Assembly (NCBI GenBank): GCA_017607445.1
Contig: JAEVHH010000003.1
Location: forward strand, 2,604,001-2,668,000
Length of the DNA: 64,000 nucleotides
From: Histoplasma ohiense
Lineage: Eukaryota > Ascomycota > Eurotiomycetes > Onygenales > Ajellomycetaceae
Direction: 5' to 3'
A model generated the notes under the pieces. The model saw only the letters and a program-made list of their open reading frames with translations. It was not told the DNA's origin and made no database searches. Numbering within the stretch: position 1 is the first letter of the stretch; each line of letters opens with the position of its first letter. A program made the translations under genes and the position numbers. Shown one piece after another: positions 46,457-58,355 of this stretch.

Positions 46457-49400
46457 ATGATAGACAGTGGTTTTCTTCATTACACTCTTATAGACACTCA
46501 GCTGATTGAGAAGTATAAGCTTCAGTGTATCCTCTTTTTCAAGTCATATAAGCTCAATGAATTTGATGACCCCAGAGAATCAGCCTTCTACAACATGGTA
46601 AGATTTAACATCAATGTAGAAGGACACAAGAAAAAGAATATATATGTATATGAAATACAAGACCTTGAGTACAATCTAATACTCAGTCTATCATAACTCA
46701 CAGAATTTGAAACCTTGTTGAACACACACAATCACTGTCTTATTTTCTCAGAAGATAACTGTGTTTATGAGAAGAATGTCAATAGAACCACTGATCTCAT
46801 TCAGATATCAGCAGAAATGTACAAACTACTAACTCATCAAGCATATGAGAAGAAGAATGTCCAAGTGTTCACTGCTAGTATAGCAGATATCAAAAAAGTG
46901 TTAGAAAAGTTAGAACTCAAAAATCTCAAGAAACTGCACAAGAAACTACTCAAATTGTATGAAGACTTCACAGATATATTCAACAAGAAAGAAGCTGAAA
47001 AGCTTTCTTCTCACTGAGAACTCAGTATAGATCATATAATCAAGCTTATCAAGAAAAACAGTAAGAACCCACAATCACTCTGAGATTCTCTTTACAGTAT
47101 GTCATACAACAAGCTTCTCATTCTACAAAAAATGCTCAATGAATTACTGAACAAAGACTTCATTTATGTTAGCAACTCACTCATCACAGCATCTGTACTG
47201 TTTGCAAAGAAATTAGAAGAAGACTTACAATTCTGTGTTGACTACTGAGAACTCAATAAGATTACACAGAAGAACTGATACTCTCTCCCACTCATCAATG
47301 AAATACTTGAATGAATAGAAAAAGTAAAATGATTTACAAAACTTGACATCTCTGCAGCCTTCTATAAGATAAGAATTAATGAAGATGACAAATGACTAAC
47401 TGCTTTTCATACATATTACAGATTATACAAATGAACAGTGATTCTCTTTGAATTAGTGAACACTTCAAACACATTTCAGAAATACATTAACTGAGCTCTA
47501 TAAGATCTGCTTGATGAGATTGTCTCAGTATATATAGACAATATTCTGATCTTCATCAATGGATTACTCACTGAGCATCACAAGCATGTACAACAAGTGC
47601 TTGACTGCCTACAAAAAGCTGAACTATAAATGAACATTGACAAATGCAACTTTGAGATCAAGTCTACAATCTATCTAGAATTCATCATCAAAGCTGAAAA
47701 AGACATACACATGGATTCTAAGAAGATAGAAGCAATTCTCAACTGAGAGACATCAGTCTCAGTAAAAGAAACTAGAAGCTTTCTAGAATTTATCAACTTC
47801 TACTGAAGATTCATCAAAGACTTCTCTGACATTGTATGACCACTGATGGACCTGACTCAGAAAGACACTGTATTTCAATGAACTGACAAAGCAGACACAG
47901 CATTCAAAAAGCTGAAGCATATGTTCATAAACACTTCAATACTGCAATCATTCAATTTGAATAAACATACAATTCTCAAAACAGACACCTCAGATTATGT
48001 AGTAGATGAAGCACTGATACAATATGATAATGAAGATGTTCTACAACTCTGTGTCTTCATTTTGAAAAAGATGTCACCCATCAAATGCAACTACAAGATC
48101 TACAACAAGAAGCTTCTAGTGATTATACAATGCTTTGAAGAATGAAAGTCTGAACTTATGAGCATCAAAAAGTTTGAGATTGTTACTGATTATAAGAACT
48201 TAGAGTACTTCACAATCACTTGTAAACTCACTGAAAGACATATGTGTTGATCATTGTTTCTTAGCTGTTTTTTGTTCACAATTTGTTATCAATCTGAAGT
48301 AGAGAACATCTTTGCAGATACTCTGTCTCATCAAGAACAAGATATACCATCTGATGACTTGAATGATAGATGAAAACATCAAGAGTATCAGTTAATCAAC
48401 TCTGCAATTATAGAAAGTTCTATACAATCAGATGAACTCTGTGTACATATCAATCAGTTCTGAGCTCAAGAACCCTCACTCAAAGAACAATGGAGACTAG
48501 CAGCAGAAACAGATGAATTCTGACAGCAAATCACTGAAGTCATATAAAGTAAAGCATCTCAATTCCCTGCAGACATATACTCAAGAACAGATATCTCAGC
48601 ATGTTCAATCAACAATGACAATCACTTACACTTTCAAGATAGACAATGAGTTCCCAATTCAGAATCTCTACAAACACAGATCATACAAGAAATTCATGAC
48701 TCATCAATGATCAGACACTCAGAACACAAAATCATGTACAACATTGTCACTCAAGAATTCTACTGATCAGATATGTCAAAAGATATACACCAGTTCATAC
48801 ACAACTGTGATCACTGCAGCTCAGTGATAGTATGATATGAACACTGAAAAGAGATACTGAAGTCTCTATCTGTCTTCAACTGAATTTGATACAATATAGA
48901 TATTGATTTTGCAGTTTTCTTATTCAAAAACAGAGATTCTACAAACATTCTAATCATTGTTGACTGACTCAGCAAAGATGTAATACTACAGCTCTGTGAC
49001 AAGATGGATGCTGAAGTAGTTGCAGATGCCTTCATAAGAAGCCTGTTCTATCATATACATAGTCTGCTTTCATTTATTGTGTCAGATAGAGGCAGTCAAT
49101 TCATCAGTACACTCTGAGTCTGCATATGCCAATTATTAAGAATTGAATGAAAGTTATCAACAGTGTATCATTCAGAGACTGATGAAGCTACTGAGAGAAT
49201 GATATAAATGATAAAGAACATTCTCTGTAAGTTCTGCAATTACACACAAAACAACTGAAGCAATCTGCTGTTACATACTGAGATTGTGATTAATGATTGA
49301 GATTCTGCTACAACAGATGTAAGCTCATTCTTTCTTCTACACAGATATAATTTAGAGATTCTGAACTTCTCTGAGACTTCTCAAGAAACTGCATACATCC

Positions 49401-49950
49401 ACAGTCTCATACAGATAGCAGAGAACATTATGAGTAAGTTGAAGAAAGCTCACAAATAAGCAGAAACTTCAATGATCAGCATTCAGTAAGATTATAAGAA
49501 TCAAATGAACATCAGAAGAAGTTCTACAACTCAATATCATATAGAAGATAAAGTCTGACTGAATCTCAAGAATATAAGAACAGATCACCTCTCATGTATG
49601 CTAAATTACTATCATATCAAGTATACAGTGAAGAAAGTGCTAGATACACACAATTATCAACTTAACACCTCATCTGATATCCACAACATCTTTTATACAA
49701 ACCTGCTCCAACCTGCAGCCGAGGATTCATTCCCCTCACAGAGAATCTTCAATTGACAGCCATTCATCATTGTAGAAGAAGACAATGAACTTGAGTGAGA
49801 AATCAAAGCAATTCTTGACAATAGAATCAACCACTGCTGTCATAAATACCTCATCAAATGAATAGAATACAATCATTCAATCTGGGAACCCATGTTCACC
49901 TTGAAGAACATCACCACTCTCGACATCTACAAGTCCTCACTCATCTCAGT
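46457..49950 (+). pseudogene. pol of family B: protease, RT, RNase H, integrase, chromodomain
   Basis: Protease: AMIDSGF with the active-site Asp at 46463. RT: FCVDY*ELNKI near 47230 (Arg codon now TGA) and YIDNILIF near 47531, where the second Asp of YLDD has become Asn. RNase H: ILKTDTSDYVVDEAL near 47965 and the NYKIYNKKLLVII motif near 48090. Integrase: an HHCC finger ending HNCDHC near 48800, core Asp in IDIDFAVF near 48895, then IVSDRGSQF near 49075. Chromodomain: about 49781-49915, ending IEYNHSIWEPM. The order is that of a chromovirus. All domains are broken by stops, so only non-functional peptides could result. Confidence 0.88.
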
Positions 49951-49962
49951 AGAGGAGGATAA

Positions 49963-50497
49963 TGTGACAGATTAGCATCTGTTAGTAATTAACTTACACA
50001 ATCAACTCCTCTTCTGCATTCACTCATTTCTGGCTGTTGTGATCTCATATAACTCTTGATGTTCTTCCACTCTGTGCTCTGCACTCACATAGTCTCTAAC
50101 AATTCTTTCATGTAGTCTCTAACATTCTTCCACTCCATATTTCATGCTCATATAGTCTCTAACAATTCTTTCATGTAGTCTTCAATGATTCTTCCACTTC
50201 ATACTTCACACTCATGTAGTTTCTAATGATTCTTCTGTGTAGCTCTCAATGATTCTTCCACTTCACACTTCACACTTATATAGTTTCTAACAATTCTTTC
50301 ATATAGTTCTTAATGTTCTTCCACTTCACACTTCACTGTGAAGCAGCTTCTGATATTCTTCTGCTCTGAAATTTCCTCTATAAGAATCCTCTTCATACAA
50401 TCTTTTCTTCTGATTTCTTTTCTCTTTCTTTCCTTAATCAATTCGTAATCTGTAATTAGAATAGTATCAAATCGTTAATCAAAGTACACTTATTACA
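49963..50497 (+). repeat. 3' LTR, family B (535 bp)
   Basis: TGTGACAGATTAGC...ACACTTATTACA, preceded by the polypurine tract at 49951-49962. It retains a few CpGs missing from the 5' LTR (for example near 50444 and 50473), so it helps to infer the unmutated sequence. Confidence 0.92.
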
Positions 50498-50502
50498 GAA
50501 TG

Positions 50503-52140
50503 CATTCAACACTGCTGATTCTTTGTCAATTCACACTGTCTCATCTCAGATCTTCATTGTGAATGTCTTCTTTTCTGACTTCATCAACATCTCAGTGTTC
50601 ATACAGTAACTTCTAGTTAGTGATCTGAACAGCTATACTCATCTTCTATACTTCTGCAGCATGCTTCTGTTTTTGGGGAGATATGCTGTTTATTATTTGA
50701 TAGATTTGATGAAGATCTATTTTAGTTTGTGGCTCTTTCTTTTAATGATAGCTTTTTCTAATTATGAAAAGCTTCAACTGTTCATGTCTTCTACTACAAT
50801 GAAGTGTATGATATGCTCATTGCCTGGGTATTCATTCAGCTGTTTGCTCATAAGACTTGCTTCTCTCTCATCAGCATTGACAGTATGAAAAGACAAGTAT
50901 ATGCTGATGAGCTTTTGAATGAGAACAATAAGAAGTCTTTGTGATTTTCATCTTGAAATGAATCATTCTTCTTCATGTACAGAAAGCATCTGCTCTGATT
51001 TCAGTGTATGATAAAAGAGATGAAAAAGAATATCTCTATCTTCTGTATTGATGAATCATTGCAAATTCTGAGAGATCTTCTGAGTGAATGCTGAGCTGAC
51101 TATCTAAAACTTCTTCAGAAAAAGACTATAGTCTTTGAGCATCATAACAGTGAATGAAGAAAGATGAAGACAAGAGACATCAGATCAATATCAACTATTA
51201 TCATAAATGAGAATGAGAAAATGACTGTTCTGAAGAATATTGAGGATTTTCTGAATGAGTGAGCTCACAGCTGATATGCAAGACATGGAATTCTCTATTG
51301 AAAAGAATTTCTGCTGTATGAGCCTTCTGAAACTGAGAAGTTCAGTTTCAGCTTATCTGTGACTGAGTGTTTTGAACTGAATATCTATATTCTCAATCTT
51401 TCAAGCATTGACAACAGCTGTCTGAACAGTTTGTTTGCTCAGCTTTCTTCACATTGTGTCATTCTTTTAGAAGATATCAATGCTGCTGACATGATGTGAA
51501 TAAAACTCAGTGAAATGACAGAAAATGCCAGTCAGAGTGTGGTAGACTCTTCACAGAACAGAAAGTTTCAAAGAAATATGTTTCTGTTCACTCTTCTTAA
51601 TACTCTGAACAGAGTATCTTCACAGAAAGATTGATTGCTGATTATGATGACAAATCACATTGAGTGTCTGAATGATGTGCTCATCCACTCTGACTGTGTG
51701 AACAGAAAGATTTTATTTCAGCTCACTGATGAGAAGATGAATTCTTGTCTTTTCTGCACAGTTTTCAAGCAGTTAGATGAGGATGACAGCAACTCAGAAA
51801 AGAAGACTAATACAGAAAAGAAGATAGATGATGAAAAAATTGATCAACTTGTATATGAGTTTGCTGTCAAAATATCAGACTATTTATTTAGCTCAGTGGA
51901 GATACTACTATTGTTTCTGCTTGAATGCAAGCAGTCATCTACTGATGCAGTGGATGATGTGGACAGCTGAGTTGCTAAAGCCAGCAAAGAAAGGAGAAAG
52001 CTGAAGAATTATGTTAGAGCACATGCAATTGTCAATCCCACTGATTCTTTTGAGGATTTTGTGGAGAGTTTTCAGACTCACAATACTTGATTCATTGTGG
52101 AAGTCTGGTGGACCCAACACATTCTTATGTCTTGATTTTA
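50503..52140 (+). pseudogene. BCS1-like AAA ATPase, decayed and probably split by the chromovirus
   Basis: Members of this family are membrane-anchored AAA ATPases related to the mitochondrial chaperone BCS1 and are multicopy in filamentous ascomycetes. The landmarks are in order. A hydrophobic N-terminus lies at about 50661-50770 (LIDLMKIYFSLWLF). The BCS1_N end follows with KTIVFEHHNSE near 51120. The ATPase entry is YARHGIPY*KEFLLYE near 51275. Walker A has changed from a GPPGTGKSS-type loop to EPSETEKFS near 51320. Walker B is CVILLEDINAAD near 51457, and LIMMTNHIECLNDVLI lies near 51633. The C-terminal helical part (YEFAVKISDYLFSSVEILL, then SWVAK-like sequence) runs to 52130. Gly-to-Glu and Pro-to-Ser changes in Walker A, plus TGA codons, show mutation. 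Upstream sequence at 44330-44394 joins in frame across the gypsy insertion. Confidence 0.75.
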
Positions 52141-52461
52141 TGCTTGTATAAGGGAAAGTTTGATGTGAATGATTAATCTGAAAGGCTCTCTGCTGTTTTG
52201 TCTGATGAGATGTTAACTCTGAGTTGATGTTCTCATAAGATGAACTGGAACAGATATTCTATCTTTCTGCTTCACATTTCTCTGTCAGTAAATTGTATCT
52301 GATGATAACATCACTTTAATGCTGAATCTCGATGAGTTCACCTTTCTATCAAACGCAAGATCTGCCTTGGCTGATTTTATACCATAGCTCAATCAGTGAT
52401 AGAAGCTGATCAAATTTTGTAAACATTGTTTGAATCATACAAATCACATTTGATTGTCTAT
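52141..52461. other. Spacer between BCS1 relic and gypsy C
   Basis: CpG-poor sequence with one short CpG-containing patch near 52330-52360. No gene is recognised. Confidence 0.5.
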
Positions 52462-52732
52462 TGTAAGAGATGGTTGTTGGTATAATTGTGGGAGTAGTGT
52501 GAAGTACGCATGTAGAATGTTAAGAAGATAGCAATCTCTATTATTCAAAGCTAATTGCTGATCTTCTAATATCTACAGATATCAGTGAGCATTATATAGA
52601 TGATCACCACACACTACAGCTGTCTATGATGCTGTGTGCTATATCTCTTCTCATTAATTCTGATGTGTTCTGTATTCTTCTATCACCACATAGCTATTTT
52701 CTAATATAGATATCTCTGTTGTGTCTATTACA
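52462..52732 (-). repeat. 3' LTR of family C
   Basis: In plus view, TGTAAGAGATGG...GTGTCTATTACA. It aligns with the copy at 56932 without gaps. Most CpG positions of the other copy are TpG or CpA here. Confidence 0.85.
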
Positions 52733-53276
52733 ATTATCTCTCTTCTTCAAAAGCCTGATTCTCAGAGCTTCTTACTGCAACATGCAAAGTTCATAACATG
52801 TGCTGTGTGGTTAATATTGTATAGAGTTCACAGAATCAGACTGAATTAATTGTTGAGATTAATTCTGAAGTGTTGCTGTCTCAGAAGAATGTTTTTTCAT
52901 CTTCAGTGTCAATGCAGTTCAATCACAATTTAGACACAACTTCTGAACCTCTTTTCTTTGACTTTTACATCAAAAAGTTGTATTCTAACAAAATCATCAC
53001 CATCATCATCATCAACAATTTTTTATTTAAAAAGAATACATTAATTTATCAAACAAAGTACACTGTATCTTTCTATGTGATTTTTATTGTGAAATTTGAA
53101 GTTTTGATTGTGTGGTTGCATTTTTCATTTTGGGTTGAGTTTTGTGTTGTTGCAATCTTTTTGATCAACATTGCAATATTGATTTCAATCTTCAACATCT
53201 GTTTTTCTTTCTTGTTGCTTTTGCTTTTCCTTCTTCTTTGAATAAGGCCTTGATACTAATTAAAATTATGATAGAA

Positions 53277-53955
53277 TGTCAGAACCAGCTGTTTCTGTTG
53301 CTGATTTGAAGTCTATGAAGAGTGATATGCTGTCTGCTATCAAGAGCATTTGCTTGGATTGTCTGGAGAGATTGCAGAATCCCTCAGTATACTCTTGCTT
53401 TGTGAACAATGAATGAACACACTGTCACATCTGTTATATATCAAATAGAAGTTGTACTGCTGTAAGTTTTCTTAAACTGAAGTTGTTATGAATACTAATG
53501 AGTTATAGATGCCTGAGCACTTTCATGAAACTGATCAATTTTTGATCAATAAATTTCACAAAATACTGCTCTCTGATGAAGTTCTGAATGAGAGATTTAC
53601 TATATATCAAACTGCTGTTGTGAGATTTGTACTTGATGTGCAGATCTACAAGAATGCAGATGAGATTCTAGAATTCTATATAAACTCTGATGATCTGTTG
53701 TCACAGCAGAGTGTAGCATTCAATCATAGCAGCATTTCAGAAAGTGTGTTTTTACATTCTGCTATTACATTGATGTCATCCTTGCTGGGTCAAGATCTTG
53801 GTATGTTATTTGAGTTGACTGATAATATAGATGAAGATGAGGAAGTGAATAGTTCTGTTGAAGTGTTAAAAAGAAACACAGCAGTATATTACTGTTGTTG
53901 TATTCAACATTTGACAACATCTCCTCATCATCATTGTGAGTCTGCTGAGAGTTGA
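53277..53955 (+). pseudogene. Two-exon cysteine-rich protein relic inside gypsy C, antisense to it
   Basis: Exon 1 (53277-53463) starts MSEPAVSVADLKSMKSDM and contains a Cys-rich block, CLDCLERLQ...CFV...CHICYISNRSC, reminiscent of a small N-terminal zinc-binding motif in uncharacterised fungal proteins. A clean intron follows (about 53464-53509, GTAAGTTTTC...ACTAAT...TTATAG). Exon 2 reads MPEHFHETDQFLINKFHKIL and stays open to 53955, ending in an acidic DNIDEDEEV stretch. One TGA interrupts exon 1 (NNE*TH). The family has no name I can give. A further related-looking plus frame continues at 54061-54420. It could be a captured host gene or an extra antisense ORF of the element. Confidence 0.5.
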
Positions 53956-54429
53956 TATAAAAAATGCAGACACTGCTTGATGATGAAGCACATCTGCATT
54001 TCAGTAAGTTATTATTCAAAACAAATGTTTTTATGATATATAATATTAACTTTCTATTAGATGTCAGTGAATGCTGTTGAATTGACTCAGACAGTTATCA
54101 ACACTGCTGAGAATCTAATTGTCACTGATATGAATGCTTTGAATATTAACATTTTGTAGAGTGCTGTGACTGTGATGATTAAATTCTTTACTATGAAGAT
54201 CTGAAAGATTCAACAAGATGATTCTTCTGAAACTTCAGCTGAAACATTGATTGATGAGATTTCAGTGATTACATCACTGATCACAGTTTTCAAGTCATTG
54301 TTGAAACATTATACTTCATCAGTTGAGAAAATTCAGAATAATAAGCAGATTTGTCTTGATAACAATTTCTCAAATAACACTGATCAAACTGAGACAGATC
54401 TGTTTTTTAATTTCTGAGTGAAATAAATA

Positions 54430-56930
54430 TTTTCAGCAGTCATCATCATCTTCTTCATTTTTGTTTACTGACTGACTTCTGATAGATTTTATTAAACTGT
54501 TTCAAGTACTTCTGACTGTTCATCAAGTTTTTCTCAAATTCTCAAGAATTATCTGTGTCTGTACAATCTTTTCATTTGATAAAATATTGTGTTTGATTTT
54601 GATACTGATATTTGTCTAATATAGCTTCAACTTCTCATTTCTCTTACACATCTATAATTATCAATTCTGCTTGTGGGATTTGTCTGTTGCACATGTGATA
54701 AGATTTGAGAAGGAAAACATGGAATACAGAATGAATTTCTTTATATTACAGTATAAGTTTCAGTTTGTACACTTGTGTATCATGAATATCAATTATTTGA
54801 AAGAGACTCAAAAATTGATGATCTAGTTTGAATGAGAATTGCAAGATGGATATATTTTTTACACACAGTATTACTCAGTTCTCTATTTTAAAGCTTTTTG
54901 ATATATAGCACTGATTATAATACTTTTTCTCAGCTGCTTTGACAGCTTCTAGACATTCTTGAATCTTATTTTCTGCTTGCTTCATTCATTTCATTTATTT
55001 CATTGCTGATTTTGACACATCTGTGCTTGGGAGTTTCATATCTATACAAAGTTCAGTTACTTGACTGATCATTGCTTCAGATGATGTCATTTTTATCAAT
55101 GTATGAAAGATATTGTTATATACTCATTGTGTCAGAGGAATCCATTCTATTCAATTATTTTGCTGATAGTTGTAATATGTGTGAAGATAATGTTCAATCA
55201 TCTGATTCAATTGTTCTGTCTGGCCATCAGTTTGCGGGTGGAATGCTGTTGATAATTTTCATCAGATATGAAGCAGATAATATAATGTTGATCAAAACTT
55301 GCTATTTATTAATAAATCTTGATCACTAATAATATTCACAGATAGATCAAAGTTCTTTGTAATTCTTCATATAATAATGTTCATGAATTCTTCTGCATCT
55401 AGCTCTGAAGATGTGGACACAATTATGATTTATTTGATGAATAAATCAATAAATATAACAATAGCATTATAGATTTGACTTCTCTTTTTATTATCTGACA
55501 GATTTTCAATAAAGTTCATGTTAATTGTATATTATTTCTTATCTGACATTGAATGTGATTGTAACAATCTATACAGCTTGTACTGTGGTATCTTGATGTG
55601 TTGACAAATATTGCAAGTTCTCACATATTCTGCAATCTCATTGCTCATACCATGTCACAAGTACTTGCATTTGATCACTTCAATGATTTTGTCACATTCA
55701 AAATGATTATCTTGAAGATCATTGTGATTCATTTTCATTATTTCATATTTTATGATTTTGTTTTGCAGTATGTAGACTTTATTATCTTTTCTAAACAGAT
55801 TATTTTTATCTACTGCTCAGATCAAACAATTATCTACACTAGTATCATTCATCTCTAGTCTTCTACAAAGTTCAGATATATCAGTGTCTCTATTCTGAAT
55901 CTGCAGTAAGAGTTTGATGATAGATTCAGCTATCTCTTTGCAATAGACTGTCTCAAACTCAAATATTTTAATAATTAGAATCTGTAATATCAGAGTTTCT
56001 AAATTTAACTCTATAACATCTGTGATCTCATTCTCATCTGTAGATGTGTTCTTTATTCTGCAGAAGTTGTTGTCATTGACAACTACAGATTTCTTCACTC
56101 AATAATTTTCATTAATTTGTAGATTTTTTCATATTATCTTAATACATTAATCTAATTTTATGTTTTTTTTGTCTTTAGTGACTTAAAGATTCTCTTATAC
56201 AGCTTCTCTTACAGAGTAGAGAGCTCTGTTAAAAAAGCTGTATATTTTACAAAATCTGAGCAACAACTTAATACATCTGCAGAATTATTTTTCTCAGAAT
56301 GATGCTCTATTTCAAAATCAAATACTGAGAGTATTTTCATTCAGTGAATCTGATATTTATTTAACTGCTTTGTTGTCATGAAATGCTGAAGGTTGATATG
56401 ATCAGATAAAACAGTTATTGAGTGTCTGCTACTATATAAGTAGTGATATCATTGTCTGAAAGCTTCTACAATCAGTAACATTTCTAAATTATATATTTGA
56501 TAACATCTTTCTATTTCTGTGAGCTTTCTAGATCAAAATGTGATTGAGTGTCAGTGATCATCATTCATTAATTGTGATATTACTGCAGCAATTGCAATAT
56601 CAGATTCATTCATTTCTATACAGAGTTTTCACTGTGAATCAAAGTGAATCAACAACAGTGCTTTTGTAAAGCATTCTTTTAACTGCAAAATTATGTGCTT
56701 GCAGTTTTTGTCTAACTGAACAGATGTGTTATTCTTCCCTCTTTTCATTTCATAATCTTTTAACAATTCAGTCAGAGGTGCTGTTATTATCAAGAACTTG
56801 TATATGAATCAATGATAGAAATTGACAAATTCTAGAAATATTTGCAATTCATTTATAGTTTGTGGTTCTGGTCAATCTAGAATCGTGTCGATGCGGCGTT
56901 TCTCAACAGTAATGCCCTGCGTGGTAAGAA
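54430..56930 (-). pseudogene. pol of family C: RT end, RNase H, integrase
   Basis: On the minus strand the RT tail reads GITVEKRRIDTIL near 56930-56880, where gypsy elements have GVSMDPxRVxAI. The RNase H follows near 56640-56280 (MNESDIAIAAVISQLMNDD, then IYNLEMLLIVEAF). Integrase sequence lies near 55260-55100 (STRKLMARQNN, where HPQTDGQTER is usual). Stops are frequent. The first 50 bases of the RT piece keep six CpGs, but the rest keeps almost none. Confidence 0.75.
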
Positions 56931-56931
56931 T

Positions 56932-57202
56932 TGTAAGAGATGGTTGTAGGTATAATTATGAGAGTAGTGTGAAGTATGCATGTAGAATGTTAAGAAGATA
57001 GCAATCTCTATTATTCAAAGCTAATCACTGATCTTCTAATATCTACAGATATCAGTGAGCATTATATAGATGATCACCACGCGCTACAGCCATCTATGAT
57101 GCTGTGTGCTATATCCCTCCTCATTAATTCTGGTGTGTTCTGTGTTCTTCTATCGCCACATAGCTATTTTCTAATATAGATATCTCCATTGCGCCTATTA
57201 CA
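56932..57202 (-). repeat. 5' LTR of family C, CpG-retaining
   Basis: In plus view, TGTAAGAGATGG...GCGCCTATTACA. It has the same length as the 3' LTR but keeps CpGs at ACGCGCTAC, TATCGCC and TGCGCC. It abuts LINE sequence at 57203. Confidence 0.85.
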
Positions 57203-57932
57203 ATAATGCAGTTAAAGCTTGAGCATGGTTACTTCAAATCATATTTAACAAAGTTTAGAGATGATTTAAGTAGTCTATATTTAGATTATTAATTATATGA
57301 AAATTCAGAGCATCTTCTGTTACTTTGTGCAAAGTATTCAGAATTGAGATTGAAACTGAGAAAGAAGTTTGAATTGAAACAATTAAATTTGAATCTATTA
57401 TTCAATACAGAAACTGGAAATAAGTTTTTAATTGAATATTTGAAAGATTCAAATGTTGCTATAAGAGTTTGAATGAATTGTCTGTTAAAAATATTGAGAT
57501 CAGATTTTCAATTTGATTTATTTTGATTTTTCTTTTAGTTTTTCTTTTCATCTTACTTTGAAGTCTCTCTTAAGTTGTTTATGATCAGTTTTAATTTGTT
57601 TTGAAAAGTTTGGTTTGTTTTTTGTTGATGTTATAATTGTTGTCAGTGGTTTTTCTTTTCCTTGTTATAATAAAGCTGTCTTTTACAATGTTTATTTCTT
57701 TTGTTTTCAAACTAAGTTGTGTTGGCTTGCTGACATTCTTTTGATTTTGATTTCTTTGATTGAACAGTTTGAATAGTTGTTTGATTCTGAGCTGAAATTC
57801 TGATAATGTATGTTTTAAATTGCCTTTGTATATTAAATTATTCTTGAGTTGAAAAATTCTGAAGTGTTTCAGATAGATGTCATAGTCACTGACTGCATGC
57901 ATCTATAATTGAAGAATAATAATAATAATAGT
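57203..57932 (+). mobile_element. LINE 3' end, copy 2
   Basis: It starts with ATAATGCAGTTAAAGCTTG, corresponding to 30880 in copy 1, and follows copy 1 to the (AAT)n tail at 57915-57932. It includes the last part of ORF2 (zinc-finger Cys lost at TTAGATTATTAA) and the 3' region with the same antisense ORF (57591-57902). The 5' edge coincides with the family C LTR. Confidence 0.8.
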
Positions 57933-58355
57933 TCAATTTTTTAGTTTGATGAATATACAGATCTGTTTATTGATGAGTTCTTCAACTGATTGATGATAGA
58001 GAGATCTCAAAGAGCAGAAGCTCTTTTAACTGCAAAGAATATTATTCAAAATGAAGAATTTAAACTGAATCATATATAAACAATAACAAATGAGTAGATG
58101 ATTCAGTTGAATATTGAAATGAGTATATTTTTGATAATAAAAGATGAATTAAAGAGTTCTATCTGATAGTCACAGTTGAAGAAGATTAAATTATCTTTAT
58201 CTACTGTTTATAGTAATGACAGCAGATCTCATACTGCTTCTACTTCTGAATTTGAAACTTAGATATTATATATCATTATAATTGAATTGCAATCTGAATT
58301 TTTTTAGATTTTACAATACTATTCTATATGAGCAGATCTGAAATATTCTTTTGCA
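57933..58355. other. AT-rich relic, unidentified
   Basis: A Gln/Glu/Lys-rich broken plus-strand frame with many stops. It could be gag-like, but no motif supports this. Confidence 0.35.

Larger units (their letters stand above)
44395..50502 (+). mobile_element. Complete chromodomain Ty3/gypsy element, family B, with target duplication
   Basis: The element is bounded by GAATG on both sides (44395-44399 and 50498-50502). It has two 535-bp LTRs, a primer-binding site touching the 5' LTR, a repeat-rich leader, gag, protease, RT, RNase H, integrase and a chromodomain, then a polypurine tract AGAGGAGGATAA touching the 3' LTR. Chromodomain gypsy elements (chromoviruses) are common in fungi. CpG is almost gone from the body, every domain carries TGA stops, and the copy cannot transpose. 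Structural completeness with so much coding damage means mutation acted after insertion. Confidence 0.92.
52462..57202 (-). mobile_element. Ty3/gypsy element, family C, with both LTRs but an internal deletion
   Basis: Two 271-bp LTRs (52462-52732 and 56932-57202) enclose a minus-strand pol remnant. A purine-rich tract (minus strand AAGAAGAGAGATAAT) touches the inner edge of the left LTR, which makes it the 3' LTR. Next to the right (5') LTR there is no gag or protease: RT sequence begins at once, so the 5' half of the body is deleted. The five bases outside the LTRs (TCTAT and ATAAT) do not match, which suggests rearrangement at an end. Confidence 0.75.

Noticed and set aside
52457..57207. 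Target-site duplication for gypsy C
   Set aside because: The outer five-base flanks TCTAT and ATAAT do not match; the LINE sequence at 57203 shares TACAATAATGCAG with the LTR end, so the junction may be microhomology-mediated.
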